From CAYZTD01 sp964473335 (GTDB lineage Archaea; Thermoplasmatota; E2; DHVEG-1), in the NCBI GenBank assembly GCA_964473335.1, contig CAYYOO010000072.1, forward strand, positions 1 to 7,275: a DNA stretch of 7,275 nt, in the 5' to 3' direction. This document shows positions 7,129-7,275 of this stretch, in pieces. The first letter of the stretch is position 1, and each line of letters begins with the position of its first letter. The notes beneath the pieces were generated by a model, which was not told where the DNA came from, did no database searches, and worked only from the letters and a program-made list of their open reading frames with translations. Position numbers and translations under genes: made by a program.

Positions 7129-7142
7129 ATCTGAAAAACATT

Positions 7143-7150
7143 TTTATATG
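7143..7150 (+). promoter_or_regulatory. TATA box of rpl7ae
   Basis: TTTATATG is centred near 7146. The usual archaeal spacing predicts a transcription start near 7172 and a leader of about 50 bases that would contain the hairpin at 7175-7205 and the ribosome binding site. Confidence 0.55.
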
Positions 7151-7174
7151 AAACCTACATTTCACTCCCTTACA

Positions 7175-7205
7175 TTTAAGCTTAACACATCGATGAAAGC
7201 TTAAA
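7175..7205 (+). repeat. Inverted repeat (9-base arms) in the rpl7ae leader
   Basis: TTTAAGCTT (7175-7183) and AAGCTTAAA (7197-7205) are exact reverse complements separated by a 13-base loop, AACACATCGATGA. The predicted RNA hairpin would start within a few bases of the mRNA 5' end and its right arm ends two bases before the AGGAGG ribosome binding site. The stem has only two G-C pairs, so it is weak unless stabilised by a protein. The perfect symmetry could also serve as a DNA binding site for a dimeric regulator. Confidence 0.6.
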
Positions 7206-7206
7206 A

Positions 7207-7212
7207 AGGAGG
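7207..7212 (+). promoter_or_regulatory. Ribosome binding site of rpl7ae
   Basis: AGGAGG lies eight bases before the ATG at 7221. It is the strongest Shine-Dalgarno site on the plus strand of the window, in keeping with a highly expressed ribosomal protein gene. Confidence 0.75.
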
Positions 7213-7220
7213 CTAAAAAA

Positions 7221-7275
7221 ATGGCAATGTATGTAAGATTTCAAACACCAAAAGATGTTCAAGATTTAGCCTATG
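7221..7275 (+). CDS. rpl7ae: Large ribosomal subunit protein L7Ae (N-terminal 18 codons, cut by window edge)
   Basis: The 18 visible residues MAMYVRFQTPKDVQDLAY match the start of archaeal L7Ae, which typically begins M(A)-x-YV-K/R-F-x-x-P-E/K-x-x-Q. L7Ae is a roughly 120-residue RNA-binding protein that recognises kink-turns in 23S rRNA, box C/D and H/ACA guide RNAs and RNase P RNA. The RNA-binding residues lie beyond the window, so the call rests on the N-terminus, the strong ribosome binding site and the separate promoter. In many archaea rps28e, rpl24e and ndk follow; that can be looked for just outside the window. Autoregulation through the mRNA leader is reported for some archaeal L7Ae genes and may apply here. 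Confidence 0.75.
   Translation, partial: MAMYVRFQTPKDVQDLAY

Noticed and set aside
7171..7220. Canonical kink-turn or box C/D element in the rpl7ae leader
   Set aside because: GATGA is present in the loop, but no CUGA-like partner with flanking helices could be found, so only the plain inverted repeat is reported.

Overview
The window is low-GC (roughly one third G+C by eye) and reads as archaeal, most likely euryarchaeal. The evidence is an archaeal/eukaryotic-type PheRS beta chain of 543 aa, a RadB recombinase paralogue (a euryarchaeal family), the start of an L7Ae ribosomal protein gene, TATA boxes at archaeal spacing from their genes, and ribosome binding sites of the GAGGTGAT type. I cannot assign a genus. 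Coding density is high, no intergenic stretch exceeds about 150 bases, and I saw no mobile element, CRISPR array or tRNA.

Left part (1-2610, minus strand): three genes run as one operon, reading right to left. gpgS encodes a glucosyl-3-phosphoglycerate synthase. It is followed after 19 bases by a second GT-A glycosyltransferase that resembles mannosylglycerate synthase-type enzymes, and after 21 bases by a calcineurin-like metallophosphoesterase cut by the window edge. Together they look like a small pathway for a phosphoglycerate-derived glycoside, such as glucosylglycerate or a two-sugar derivative. That is the usual role of GpgS in archaea (a charged compatible solute), but the final product is inference.

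Centre (2611-2755): a divergent promoter region. The gpgS operon has a TATA box and a leader with a strong Shine-Dalgarno site. The pheT side has a TATA box about 26 bases before the ATG and no ribosome binding site, as expected for a leaderless mRNA.

Right part (2756-7275, plus strand): pheT, a tRNA-thiolation enzyme of the TtuA/NcsA family, radB, and a radical SAM protein of unknown function that directly abuts or overlaps radB. After a likely transcription stop and a new promoter comes the first 18 codons of rpl7ae, with a hairpin-forming leader and a strong ribosome binding site. Most of this side serves translation (tRNA charging, tRNA thiolation, ribosomal protein) with a DNA-repair gene embedded.
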